A model generated the notes under the pieces. That model saw only the letters and a program-made list of their open reading frames with translations, did not search any database and had not been told where the DNA came from. The position numbers and the translations under genes are program-made. Shown here in pieces: positions 35,363 to 45,119 of a DNA stretch of 64,000 nucleotides. Location: contig CALADM010000003.1 of NCBI GenBank assembly GCA_937890595.1, positions 1-64,000 of the forward strand. The letters are read 5' to 3'. The stretch is from CAJMNU01 sp905214855. Lineage in GTDB: Bacteria > Bacillota > Clostridia > Lachnospirales > Lachnospiraceae. Each line of letters opens with the position of its first letter. Position 1 is the stretch's first letter.

Positions 35363-37138
35363 ATGATGGAACCAAAACGAATGAAAACCACAGAATTAAT
35401 GAAGCGCTTTCTGCCATATTTTGTCAAGTACAAGAAAGTGTTGATATTGGATCTGTTCTGTGCTTCTTTAACAACAGTTTGTGAGATGGTGCTGCCTTTG
35501 ATCTTACGCCACCTTACCAATACAGGGTTAGAGAATGTAGCTCTTGTTACAGGTAGGATGATTGTGTCAATGGGAGTGTTGTATTTTGTACTTCGCATTA
35601 TAGATGCGATCGCCAATTATTATATGTCAAGTGTTGGACATATTATGGGAGCAAAAATTGAAACTGATATGAGAGAAGATGCTTTCTGTCATTTGCAGAA
35701 ACTGTCAGATTCCTATTATAACAATGTAAAAGTTGGACAGATTATGTCCAGAATTACAAATGATCTTTTTGATGTGACAGAGTTTGCACATCATTGTCCA
35801 GAGGAGTTTTTTATTGCCTTTATTAAGGCAGTCATTTCCTTTTTAATATTGATCCGAATTAATATTCCTTTAACGTTGATCCTGTTTGTGATTATTCCTG
35901 TTATGACGGTGAGTTGTTCTTATTTTAATCTTAGAATGAGAGCAGCCTTCAAAAAACAAAGAAATCATATTGGTGAGCTGAATGCACAGATTGAAGACAG
36001 CCTTTTAGGAGGTCGTGTAGTTAGGGCATTTGGTAATGAACAGATGGAAATTCGTAAATTTGGAGAAGGAAACCGTAAATTTTTGGACATCAAAAAAGAG
36101 ACATATCACTATATGGCAGGATTTCATACAACAACTAGATTGTTTGATGGTTCAATGTATCTGGTTGTAATTGTGATTGGTGGATATTTCATGATGAAGG
36201 GAAGTATTGCACCAGGGGATTTGTTTGCCTATACTTTGTATGTGACTACATTATTGACTACTATCCGGAGAATCATTGAATTTACAGAACAGTTCCAGAG
36301 AGGTATGACTGGTATTGAACGTTTTGTTGAGATTATGGATTCTAAGATTGATATTTTTGATGAACCAGGAGCAAAAGAGTTAAGAGATGTAAAAGGTGAG
36401 ATCGAATTAAAAGATGTCAGTTTTGAATACCCAGATGATCATAATCCAGTATTAAGTCATGTATCCATCCAGATTCATTCAGGAGAAAAAATTGCTTTGG
36501 TAGGACCTTCCGGTGGGGGTAAGACAACGCTTTGTAATCTGATTCCTCGTTTTTACGATACAACCACAGGGCAGATCTTGATCGACGGTCAGGACAATAA
36601 AAAGGTAACACTTCAGAGTTTGAGAGAAAATATCGGAATTGTACAGCAGGATGTATATTTATTTTCAGGAACTGTGTTTGAGAACATTGCGTATGGTCGT
36701 CCAGGAGCCAGCCGTGAGGAAGTTATGGAAGCGGCAAAGATGGCAGGAGCACATGAATTTATTTCAGAATTGAGCAATGGGTATGACACTTATGTAGGAG
36801 AGCGGGGAGTTAAGCTGTCTGGAGGTCAAAAACAGAGAATTAGTATTGCAAGAGTATTTTTGAAAAATCCATCTATTTTGATTTTAGATGAGGCAACTTC
36901 TGCACTTGATAATGAGAGTGAAGTTCTTGTATCAAAATCATTGGAAAGGCTGGCAGTGGGAAGAACTACATTAACTATTGCACATCGTTTGACAACGATC
37001 CGCAATGCGGATAGGATTTTAGTTCTCTCTGATGGAAAGATTGCAGAACAAGGAAGTCATGATGAATTGTTAAAGCAAAAGGGACAATATTATCATTTAT
37101 ATACTTCTGTAAATGCTTTAGATCAGATGGAAAATTAA
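35363..37138 (+). CDS. ABC exporter, fused permease and ATPase
   Basis: This roughly 592-residue half-transporter has six membrane helices (about 20-300) then an ATPase domain. ATPase motifs are Walker A VGPSGGGKTTLC, signature LSGGQKQRIS, Walker B ILILDEATSALDNE with an intact catalytic glutamate, and the H-loop IAHRLTT. All sites are intact, so it can act as a homodimer. Substrate unknown; the family includes multidrug and lipid flippases. ATG 35363 follows TGGAGTGAGT; an in-frame ATG at 35309 lacks a ribosome site. The histidine kinase gene follows after 28 bases. Confidence 0.9.
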   Translation: MMEPKRMKTTELMKRFLPYFVKYKKVLILDLFCASLTTVCEMVLPLILRHLTNTGLENVALVTGRMIVSMGVLYFVLRIIDAIANYYMSSVGHIMGAKIETDMREDAFCHLQKLSDSYYNNVKVGQIMSRITNDLFDVTEFAHHCPEEFFIAFIKAVISFLILIRINIPLTLILFVIIPVMTVSCSYFNLRMRAAFKKQRNHIGELNAQIEDSLLGGRVVRAFGNEQMEIRKFGEGNRKFLDIKKETYHYMAGFHTTTRLFDGSMYLVVIVIGGYFMMKGSIAPGDLFAYTLYVTTLLTTIRRIIEFTEQFQRGMTGIERFVEIMDSKIDIFDEPGAKELRDVKGEIELKDVSFEYPDDHNPVLSHVSIQIHSGEKIALVGPSGGGKTTLCNLIPRFYDTTTGQILIDGQDNKKVTLQSLRENIGIVQQDVYLFSGTVFENIAYGRPGASREEVMEAAKMAGAHEFISELSNGYDTYVGERGVKLSGGQKQRISIARVFLKNPSILILDEATSALDNESEVLVSKSLERLAVGRTTLTIAHRLTTIRNADRILVLSDGKIAEQGSHDELLKQKGQYYHLYTSVNALDQMEN

Positions 37139-37166
37139 AAGCTGATACAGAATAGGAGGAGTGGGA

Positions 37167-38618
37167 ATGAGAGGAAATACGTTGTGGAAAGAGTGGCATA
37201 TGAGAGAACGTGCTATTCCGTTTAAAGTATTGATTGGCATTTTGCTCTTTTTTGTTGGAATCATTCCCCTTCTGGTTCAAAGCAAGATGCTGTTTGGTTT
37301 TTATAGCCATCAGAGGATTGATTCTAAGATGCAGGAGATGCAGTCTCAATGTCTTATGATAGGAAATAAGATTTCTGTGAATGGATATTTAGAAAATCCG
37401 GCAAAAAGTGCAGGAATTTCCGGAGAAATGCAGATTATCGGAGATATGTATGAGGGGCGGATTTATGTGGTGGACAGGAATTTCAGGATCATTTACGATT
37501 CTTTTGGACTGTCTAACGGAAAAATTACCATAGCAGAGCAGGTGATCCGTTGTTTTCAGGGAGAGAGCAGCAGCGATTATTTTGACAAGGAGCATTATTT
37601 TTATATCACAACACCTATTTATAAAGATAAAGAGGAACAGCATATAGAGGGAGTTTTAGTTGCAATATCTTCCACAGAAGAAATTTTGGCAGAAAAAGGG
37701 AAATTTATGGATCGGGCAAGAATGATGGAATTATTTTTTGGAATTATTTTGATAATTTTAGCATTTTTGTGTGCACAGTGTATGATGGAACCATTCAAGA
37801 GATTAATTAGCAGATTAAGACTGGCAGCAGATGGTAATTTGGATGAAGATATCCAAGTAAATATATATCAGGAAACTAGAGAGATTTCCCAGACATTGAA
37901 CCAAACTCTTTCTAATGCGAAACAATTGGATCAGGCACGACAGGAATTTGTTTCTAATGTATCCCATGAATTGAAAACTCCAATCACGTCGATCCGTGTT
38001 TTAGCAGACTCTCTTATGGGGATGGAAGAGGCACCCATTGAACTTTATAAGGAATTTATGACAGACATTTCAGATGAAATCGACAGAGAAAGTAAGATCG
38101 TAGATGATCTTTTGTCATTGGTCCGTATGGATAAAGCTGCTGCAGAGCTGAATGTGGAGAAAACAGATATCAATGCTTTGATCGAATTGATTATGAAAAG
38201 ACTGCGTCCTATTGCACAGAAGAGAAATGTAGAATTGATCTTTGAAAGTATACGAGAGGTTTCTGCTGAAATTGATGAAGTAAAAATGTCACTTGCTTTG
38301 AATAATCTAATAGAGAATGCTGTCAAATATAATCTGGATGGGGGATGGGTTCGTGTAACATTGGATGCAGATCATAAGTTTTTTTATGTAAAAGTGGCAG
38401 ATTCAGGTATTGGTATACCAGAGGAATTCCAAAACCGTATTTTTGAAAGATTTTATCGGGTTGATAAGGCAAGGAGCAGAGAATCAGGTGGTACTGGTTT
38501 AGGACTTGCAATCACAAAAAGTGTAATCCAGATGCATCAAGGGGCAATTAAAGTTCAAAGCAGGGATGGAGAGGGAACGACATTTACTGTGCGTGTCCCG
38601 TTGAAATATATTTCATGA
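37167..38618 (+). CDS. Sensor histidine kinase without adjacent response regulator
   Basis: This roughly 483-residue membrane kinase has a first membrane helix near 20-42, an extracellular domain of about 130 residues, a second helix near 185-205, a HAMP linker, the phosphoacceptor His267 in NVSHELKTPITSIRVL, then an ATPase domain (NNLIENAVKYN, VADSGIGIPEEF, SGGTGLGLAI). No response regulator gene is in the window, which is unusual. It sits between an ABC exporter and a GerMN lipoprotein and could sense wall or envelope stress. ATG 37167 lies 6 bases after AGGAGGA; a GTG at 37161 is the alternative. Confidence 0.9.
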   Translation: MRGNTLWKEWHMRERAIPFKVLIGILLFFVGIIPLLVQSKMLFGFYSHQRIDSKMQEMQSQCLMIGNKISVNGYLENPAKSAGISGEMQIIGDMYEGRIYVVDRNFRIIYDSFGLSNGKITIAEQVIRCFQGESSSDYFDKEHYFYITTPIYKDKEEQHIEGVLVAISSTEEILAEKGKFMDRARMMELFFGIILIILAFLCAQCMMEPFKRLISRLRLAADGNLDEDIQVNIYQETREISQTLNQTLSNAKQLDQARQEFVSNVSHELKTPITSIRVLADSLMGMEEAPIELYKEFMTDISDEIDRESKIVDDLLSLVRMDKAAAELNVEKTDINALIELIMKRLRPIAQKRNVELIFESIREVSAEIDEVKMSLALNNLIENAVKYNLDGGWVRVTLDADHKFFYVKVADSGIGIPEEFQNRIFERFYRVDKARSRESGGTGLGLAITKSVIQMHQGAIKVQSRDGEGTTFTVRVPLKYIS

Positions 38619-38695
38619 TATGCAAGACTTATGAGAGTTTTGGATATTGTGGAAGTGATGAGGGCAGAAGTATCGCAGAAAGAATGGAGAGATCA

Positions 38696-39646
38696 ATGAG
38701 GGAAAGCAAAAAAATCAAGAAAATTCTTTGTCTGTTTCTTTTTTGTATGCTTTTGATGTTGGCAGGATGCCAGAAAGATGAGATTCTTCCAGAAGAAACA
38801 GCAGGGGAAACAGAAAATAGTTACCAGATCAGTTATTTAAATTCGAATGGAACAGGAATGGTCTCTGTAGAATATAGAACAAAAACAACAGATGAGAAAG
38901 AGTTGATCCAAGAATTGATATCAAATTTTCAGACTGTTCCCAAAGAGATAGAATGTCAGGTTGCTTTGCCAGAAAAGGTAGAATATCAAGAATATCGTTT
39001 GGAACAATCGGTGTTGTATCTGTATTTTGACAGTAATTATGCAGAGATGGATGCAGGAAGAGAAATTTTATGCCGTGCTGCATTAGCACAGACATTAACA
39101 CAGCTTCCTTTTGTAGATTATATTATGATCTACAGTGGAGAGCAACCCTTAATGGATAAAAGCGGGAATCCTGTAGGAATGTTTTCAGAAAGTGATTTTA
39201 TATCAAGTATTACGGATGTCAATGACTTTGAAAAGAAAACAGTGGTTCTGTATTTTACAGATGCTGAGGGTACGACTCTTGTTCCAGAGGAGAGGGAATT
39301 GATTCATAATATTAATTCTTCTATGGAGAGATTAGTAGTATCAGAATTGATAAAAGGTCCAAAAGAGACGGGACATAGTCCGGTTCTTTCATCAGATACC
39401 AAGATTTTGGGAATATATGTCAATGAAAATGTATGTTATTTGAATTTTGATGAATCATTTTTAAAGAATAGTTTGGATGTGAAACCAGAAATACCAATTT
39501 ATGCGATTGTAAATTCGCTTTCAGAGCTGTCTACAATCAATAAGATTCAGATCACTGTCAATGGTTCTTCAGATGTTCTATTTAGAGATACATTACCATT
39601 AAATACCATTTTCGAGCGAAATTTGGATTATATAGGGGGAAAATAA
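38696..39646 (+). CDS. GerMN-domain lipoprotein
   Basis: This roughly 316-residue protein begins with a basic stretch and a lipoprotein signal ending LLMLAGC, so it is lipid-anchored outside the membrane. Two GerMN-like domains follow (about 50-165 and 180-300; the second contains LVVSELIKGPKETGHSPVL). GerMN domains occur in spore-germination and cell-envelope proteins and may bind peptidoglycan or partner proteins. It follows the histidine kinase and is probably in its operon, possibly as an accessory sensor. ATG 38696 has GGAGA 5 bases upstream. Its TAA (39644-39646) is one base before the probable comEC start. Confidence 0.85.
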   Translation: MRESKKIKKILCLFLFCMLLMLAGCQKDEILPEETAGETENSYQISYLNSNGTGMVSVEYRTKTTDEKELIQELISNFQTVPKEIECQVALPEKVEYQEYRLEQSVLYLYFDSNYAEMDAGREILCRAALAQTLTQLPFVDYIMIYSGEQPLMDKSGNPVGMFSESDFISSITDVNDFEKKTVVLYFTDAEGTTLVPEERELIHNINSSMERLVVSELIKGPKETGHSPVLSSDTKILGIYVNENVCYLNFDESFLKNSLDVKPEIPIYAIVNSLSELSTINKIQITVNGSSDVLFRDTLPLNTIFERNLDYIGGK

Positions 39647-39647
39647 A

Positions 39648-42236
39648 ATAAGACCGCTTGTCTGGATAGTAGGGGCATTCGCACTTGGAGAGTACCTTGC
39701 CTTGCAGATACAGACGATTGGGATATTGGGGATGGTTCTTGCCATATATATGGCAGGTGCTGTCTTCATGCTAAAAAAGGAGCAAGTTAAGGGAAAAAGA
39801 GTACCATTGGCAGGCTCCTTTTTGAATAGAGAAAAGAAGCAACATAATAGAAAACAAATTGGGTGTATGATATGTCTGCTTCTTTTGTGTATTCTTGTTG
39901 GAAATGTCCGTGCAAGACACGTAATACAGATAGAAAAAGAAAATGAAAGATATTTTATGCAGTATGGGGATCAAAAGGGACAGATCAAGGGCTTTATCTA
40001 TGGCCTTGTAGAAGAGATTGAGATTCAAAAGGAAACAAGGAAGATACAGGTTCTTTTGAAAGATTGCTATATAGACAGTGTAAAAATAAAAAAACATCCT
40101 CTGAAAATGAAGGGGAAAATCAGTGTGGAATGGGAAGAGAGCTTTGCAAAGCAGGATGCTTTAAAGCTAAAAAACAAAGAGAATGAAGAATATAAGGTAT
40201 CTCATACATGCATTGAGATTGGAGATTTTATCAAGATTAAGGGGAGTTTTTCTTTGACTCAGACAGAGAGAAATCCAGGAGAATGGGATTATAGGACATA
40301 CTGTTATGCACGCGGTGTTGGATTCGGAGGATGGGGAGAATACATACAATGTATTAGAAAAAATAATCTGTTTTTTAAAAATATAAGATATCAATATTTG
40401 CAAATGGCAGGGGATATCTTGGATCATTACATGGAAAAACAGGATGCTGGTATGGTGAAAGCAATGCTTTTGGGAGATAAGAGCAGTCTGGATGAAAGAG
40501 AAAGGGATTTATATCAATGGAGTGGAATTGCACATTTACTAGCAGTGAGTGGACTTCACATATCACTTTTGGGAATAGGCTGCTGGAATGTAGCCAGAAG
40601 AGCAGGAGGCAATCTTTGTTTCTGTGTGATGTTTTCAGGAAGTATTGTTGTAATCTTTGGCTGGCTTAGTGGATGGAGTCCATCAGCGCAGCGTGCAGTA
40701 TTTATGTTTTGTCTTATAATGGGAGCTAAATTATCAGGAAGAACATATGATATTTGGTCTGCATTGGCATTTTCTTTGTTTTGGATCTTGTGGGACAGTC
40801 CAAGAATGATGCTGGAAGGAGGTGTACAGCTTTCGTTTGGAGCAGTGGCTTCCATTGTAGGAATTGGGAAAATAGTATCTGAGTGGACTATAGGGCAGGG
40901 AGAAAAACAACCACAAAGTGCTCTGGCAAAAGCAATTGTAATGAATCTGGCAGTACAATGGGGGACATTACCTATCATCTGTTATTGGTATTTTGAATTT
41001 CCACCCTATACAATAGTATTAAATCTGCTTGTAATTCCTTTTATGGGGGGCATTCTTGTATCTGGATTGTCTGTTGTTTTGCTGGGATGTATTCCGGGAA
41101 TAGGAGGTCTGGCTGTGATGGCAGCAGGACCAGCACATTACATTTTAAAATTATATCATTTTTTATGTGCGTTTTCTCTAAGATTGCCAAAAAGTATACA
41201 AGTTACTGGTAAACCAGAACGTGGGAAAATGATAGTGTACTATGGGATTTTGGGAGGACTCCTATGGTATATATTCCATGTAAAACATATAAACAAGAAA
41301 AAAGAAGAAAGATATGTTAGAAAAGAAGAAAAACAGGTTGAAAAGTATAGCAAAGTATATTGGGGCAGGATGATGATCTTGATCCTAATATTTTCATGTT
41401 GTACACAGCTATTGAAGGAAAAACAGCCAAATTGTCTGGAAATTTGGTTTTTGGATGTAGGACAGGGGGATGGGATTTTAATCCGAACAGAGAAATACAA
41501 TATTTTACTGGATGGAGGAAGTACAGATAGGAATGAATTAGGAAAATATGCTTTGGAACCAGTTTTAAAATCAATGGGGATAAAAACCATAGATTATGCT
41601 TTTGTCAGTCATGGAGATAGCGATCATATCAGTGGATTGGAGTATTTATTGGGAAATGAGAGCAGAGTGGAGGTGAAATGTCTGGTTCTTCCTAAAAACC
41701 AAGACGATCCAGTGTATGAGAGATTAAAAAAATATTCAACTGGGAAGTTGTTAGAATTTGGAGAAGGAGATTTGTGGGAAGATGGCAAGTTGAAAATATA
41801 TGGTCTGTATCCATCTGAAAAAACGACAGCATCAGACAGAAACAATCATTCTATTGTTATGCTTATGGAGTATGGGGATTGCTCAGTACTTTTTACAGGA
41901 GATATAGAACAGGAAGCAGAAGAACAACTTTTGCAACTTTATAAACCATATTTAGAGGGAAGAGATATCGATATTTTAAAAGTAGCTCATCATGGATCTG
42001 AAACATCAACAGGTGAGATGTTTTTAGATGCAGTTTCTCCCAAATATGCAGTATTGTCCTATGGAAAGGGGAACTCTTATGGTCATCCGTCTTCTATTGT
42101 TCTAAAGCGTTTACAAGAACGAAATATTACAATATTTTCTACTGAGGATCAAGGTGCTATTTGTTTAAAATATAAAAAGGAAAAAATACAGTATAGTTTT
42201 CACAAAGGAAGACAAGAAATCAAGTTGCATGGTTAG
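39648..42236 (+). CDS. comEC: ComEC/Rec2 DNA-uptake channel protein, probable ATA start
   Basis: This roughly 862-residue protein forms the membrane channel that brings single-stranded DNA into competent cells. An N-terminal DUF4131 region, the competence helices (about 220-520; SGIAHLLAVSGLHISLLGIG) and a C-terminal metallo-beta-lactamase-like domain (LDVGQGDGILI, FVSHGDSDHISGLE) are all present. The conserved N-terminus RPLVWIVGAFALGEYLA is encoded from ATA 39648, 8 bases after AGGGGG. There is no ATG, GTG or TTG between the in-frame stop at 39633 and it. The next possible start, TTG 39702, would lose the first helix. Competence of the organism is not shown by this gene alone. Confidence 0.88.
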   Translation: MRPLVWIVGAFALGEYLALQIQTIGILGMVLAIYMAGAVFMLKKEQVKGKRVPLAGSFLNREKKQHNRKQIGCMICLLLLCILVGNVRARHVIQIEKENERYFMQYGDQKGQIKGFIYGLVEEIEIQKETRKIQVLLKDCYIDSVKIKKHPLKMKGKISVEWEESFAKQDALKLKNKENEEYKVSHTCIEIGDFIKIKGSFSLTQTERNPGEWDYRTYCYARGVGFGGWGEYIQCIRKNNLFFKNIRYQYLQMAGDILDHYMEKQDAGMVKAMLLGDKSSLDERERDLYQWSGIAHLLAVSGLHISLLGIGCWNVARRAGGNLCFCVMFSGSIVVIFGWLSGWSPSAQRAVFMFCLIMGAKLSGRTYDIWSALAFSLFWILWDSPRMMLEGGVQLSFGAVASIVGIGKIVSEWTIGQGEKQPQSALAKAIVMNLAVQWGTLPIICYWYFEFPPYTIVLNLLVIPFMGGILVSGLSVVLLGCIPGIGGLAVMAAGPAHYILKLYHFLCAFSLRLPKSIQVTGKPERGKMIVYYGILGGLLWYIFHVKHINKKKEERYVRKEEKQVEKYSKVYWGRMMILILIFSCCTQLLKEKQPNCLEIWFLDVGQGDGILIRTEKYNILLDGGSTDRNELGKYALEPVLKSMGIKTIDYAFVSHGDSDHISGLEYLLGNESRVEVKCLVLPKNQDDPVYERLKKYSTGKLLEFGEGDLWEDGKLKIYGLYPSEKTTASDRNNHSIVMLMEYGDCSVLFTGDIEQEAEEQLLQLYKPYLEGRDIDILKVAHHGSETSTGEMFLDAVSPKYAVLSYGKGNSYGHPSSIVLKRLQERNITIFSTEDQGAICLKYKKEKIQYSFHKGRQEIKLHG

Positions 42237-42323
42237 AATGCGAATGATACAATAATAAGAATCAGGTGATAAACAAAGAGTGTTGGAAAATGTAATGGTA
42301 AAGTAAAAAAGGAATGAAAACAT

Positions 42324-43298
42324 ATGCAGATATTAAATCAAGACATCAAAGAGAAAAAATTCCGTCCTGTTTATCTTTTGTATGGGGAAGAGTCCTATTT
42401 AAAACAAAGTTACAAAAAACGTCTCAGAGAAGCGATAGTAGGCGATGACACAATAAACTATACCGCTTTTGAGGGAAAAGGAGTGGATGCAGAAGAAGTA
42501 ATGGCTATGGCAGATACAATGCCGTTTTTTTCTGATAAACGTTTGATCTTGATGGAAGACAGTGGTTTTTTTAAAAGTACACCAGAAGGTTTGACGGAAT
42601 ACTTAGATCAGATGCCGGACACTGCCTGTCTTGTTTTTGTGGAGGAACAGGTAGACAAGCGGAATAAGCTGTATAAGAAAGTGAAGGAAGTGGGATATGT
42701 GGCTGAACTTGGTCACCAAAGTCCGGAACAATTATCACGATGGGCAGCAACTATCTTGATCAGAGAGGGAAAGAAGATCACAAATCATACAATGGAATAT
42801 TTTCTTAGTATGGTTGGGGACGAGATGACCCAGATCAGTATGGAGTTGGAGAAAGTAATTTGTTATACAATGGGAAGGGAAATTGTGACAGATGAAGATA
42901 TAGATGCCGTCTGTACCGTGAAAGTGGTCAACCGTATTTTCGATATGATTGCTGCTGTAGCTGCAAGAAATACCAAAAAAGCATTAGATTTGTATGAAGA
43001 TCTTTTGACATTGAAAGAACCTCCCATGCGTATTTTGTTTTTGATTGCTAAGCAGTTTAATCAGATCTTGCAGGTTAAAGAATTGATGCTGCATGGGATG
43101 GACAGAATACAGATTGCCAAGCAGATGAAATTGCAGCCCTTTATAGCGGGAAAGTTGATGGGGCAAGGCAGAACTTTTTCCAGAGAACAGATTTTAAGAT
43201 ATGTAGAGAGCTGTGTGGAACTGGAAGAGGCAGTGAAAACAGGAAGAATCGCTGACAGACTGGCGGTGGAGATTTTGATCACTCAGTTTGGGACATAA
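42324..43298 (+). CDS. holA: DNA polymerase III delta subunit
   Basis: This 324-residue clamp-loader subunit opens the sliding clamp on DNA. The N-terminus FRPVYLLYGEESYLKQSY is the degenerate AAA+ opening, followed by FFSDKRLILMEDSGFF and the C-terminal collar (EELEEAVKTGRIADRLAVEILI). holA after comEC is the usual order in Firmicutes. Normal length. Cytoplasmic, part of the replisome. The ABC exporter pair follows 45 bases later. Confidence 0.93.
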   Translation: MQILNQDIKEKKFRPVYLLYGEESYLKQSYKKRLREAIVGDDTINYTAFEGKGVDAEEVMAMADTMPFFSDKRLILMEDSGFFKSTPEGLTEYLDQMPDTACLVFVEEQVDKRNKLYKKVKEVGYVAELGHQSPEQLSRWAATILIREGKKITNHTMEYFLSMVGDEMTQISMELEKVICYTMGREIVTDEDIDAVCTVKVVNRIFDMIAAVAARNTKKALDLYEDLLTLKEPPMRILFLIAKQFNQILQVKELMLHGMDRIQIAKQMKLQPFIAGKLMGQGRTFSREQILRYVESCVELEEAVKTGRIADRLAVEILITQFGT

Positions 43299-43343
43299 AG
43301 CGGTTGATTTTTACCAAAAAGAGAAGTTTGGAGGAAACAAGAG

Positions 43344-45119
43344 ATGGGAGAAATAGGGATGATGGGGCGCTATGTGAAGCGCTATGCCTGGAAGTATATT
43401 CTGGGTATTGCAGCTCTGTTTGCGGTGGATTTATTAAATGTATATATTCCACAGTTTACCGGAGAGATCACAGATGGTTTGGAAAGTCATAGCATTGGCA
43501 TGGATATGATTTGGATTTTGATCGGAAAGATTCTTTTATTCGGTGCAGGCATTGCTCTAGGGCGCTTTTTATGGAGATTTTTTATTTTTGGTTCTGCACG
43601 TTCCATTGAAAAAGAATTGAGAAATGATATGTTTGGTCATTTGGAAAAATTATCCATGCATTATTTTAATGAACATAAAACGGGTGATTTTATGGCACAT
43701 TTTACCAATGATCTTGCCGCAGTCAGAATGGCATTAGGACCAACGATCGTCACGGCATTTGACGCAAGTGTAATGATGCTTCTTGTGTTGGGAAAGATGA
43801 TGTGGTATGTCAGTGTGAAATTGACACTCTTGGCAGTGATTCCACTCTTGGTCATTGTCGTTGGGGATTATGTGTATGGAAAAGTCATGCATGAGAGATT
43901 TAGAGAAAAGCAAGAAGCATTTTCTGGTTTGACAGATCAGGTGCAGGAGAGTGTTTCTGGAATCCGTGTGATTAAGGCATTTGTTCAGGAAAGGATGGAA
44001 CTTGCAGCGTTTGCTAAAACAAACCAGTTCAACAAAGAGAAAAATCTGGGTGTAGTGGAGACACAGGCTTTGTTTTTGCCATTATTGGATCTGATCGTAG
44101 GTGTAAGTGGACTTTTGACTCTGCTTTATGGAGGATACCTTGCATTGATCGGTGAGATCACATTGGGACGTTTTGTAGCATTTAATCAGTACATTGCCAT
44201 GCTGGTATGGCCAATGATGGCAGCAGGGGAATGTATTACCAGCTTGTCCCAAGGACTTGCTTCTATGAAGAGAATACAAAAGATATTTGATGAACAGCCG
44301 GAAATTGTGGATGAAGAGAGTGTACAGCCTGTAGAAAGATTGGAAGGGAATATTGAAATTTCTCATCTGACATTTTCTTATCCGGGTCATGAAAAAGAAA
44401 CGCCTGTTCTTAAAGATGTTACTGTTCCTATTAAGAAAGGAACTACTTTGGCAATCATTGGACGTACCGGAAGCGGAAAGACAACCATAGCAAATCTTCT
44501 TTTGCGTTTATACAATACAGAAGAAGGTATGATCAGTATGGATGGATATACATTGAAAGAAATTCCTCTGGAAATTTTAAGGCGTGATATTGCTTATGTG
44601 CCACAGGACAATTTTTTGTTTTCAGACACGATAGCAGGTAATATTGCCTTTGGGTCAGAGCATAAGACAATGGAAGATATTTATGATGCGGCAAGAAAAG
44701 CATGTATCCATGATAATATTATGGATTTTCCGGAACAGTATCAAACAATGGTAGGAGAACGTGGTGTAACCATCTCAGGAGGTCAGAAACAGAGAAGTTC
44801 TATTGCAAGGGCTCTTTTAAAAGACGCTCCAATCCTTATCTTGGATGATGCTTTGTCAGCAGTAGATACAGATACAGAGGAACAGATCCTGAGAAATCTG
44901 AAAGAGGACAGAGCGGATAAAACAACTATTATGATTGCACATAGAATTTCGACCATTCAGAATGCAGATGCGATTTTAGTATTGGATGAAGGTCGTGTTG
45001 CAGAGTATGGTACACATAGCGAATTGATGAAACAAAACGGAATTTACGCTTCCATCTATGAAAAGCAGCAGCTGGAAAAACAATTGGAAGAAGAGGGAGA
45101 AGGGGGAGAGACAGAATGA
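43344..45119 (+). CDS. Heterodimeric ABC exporter, degenerate-site subunit
   Basis: This 591-residue half-transporter has six membrane helices and an ATPase domain with Walker A IIGRTGSGKTTI, signature ISGGQKQRSS and Walker B ILILDDALSAVDTDTE. The catalytic glutamate after Walker B is aspartate, the hallmark of the degenerate nucleotide site in heterodimeric exporters such as BmrC or TM287. Its stop overlaps the start of the partner gene by four bases (ATGA). Multidrug or peptide export is likely; the substrate is unknown. GGAGG 43329-43333 precedes the ATG. Confidence 0.92.
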   Translation: MGEIGMMGRYVKRYAWKYILGIAALFAVDLLNVYIPQFTGEITDGLESHSIGMDMIWILIGKILLFGAGIALGRFLWRFFIFGSARSIEKELRNDMFGHLEKLSMHYFNEHKTGDFMAHFTNDLAAVRMALGPTIVTAFDASVMMLLVLGKMMWYVSVKLTLLAVIPLLVIVVGDYVYGKVMHERFREKQEAFSGLTDQVQESVSGIRVIKAFVQERMELAAFAKTNQFNKEKNLGVVETQALFLPLLDLIVGVSGLLTLLYGGYLALIGEITLGRFVAFNQYIAMLVWPMMAAGECITSLSQGLASMKRIQKIFDEQPEIVDEESVQPVERLEGNIEISHLTFSYPGHEKETPVLKDVTVPIKKGTTLAIIGRTGSGKTTIANLLLRLYNTEEGMISMDGYTLKEIPLEILRRDIAYVPQDNFLFSDTIAGNIAFGSEHKTMEDIYDAARKACIHDNIMDFPEQYQTMVGERGVTISGGQKQRSSIARALLKDAPILILDDALSAVDTDTEEQILRNLKEDRADKTTIMIAHRISTIQNADAILVLDEGRVAEYGTHSELMKQNGIYASIYEKQQLEKQLEEEGEGGETE

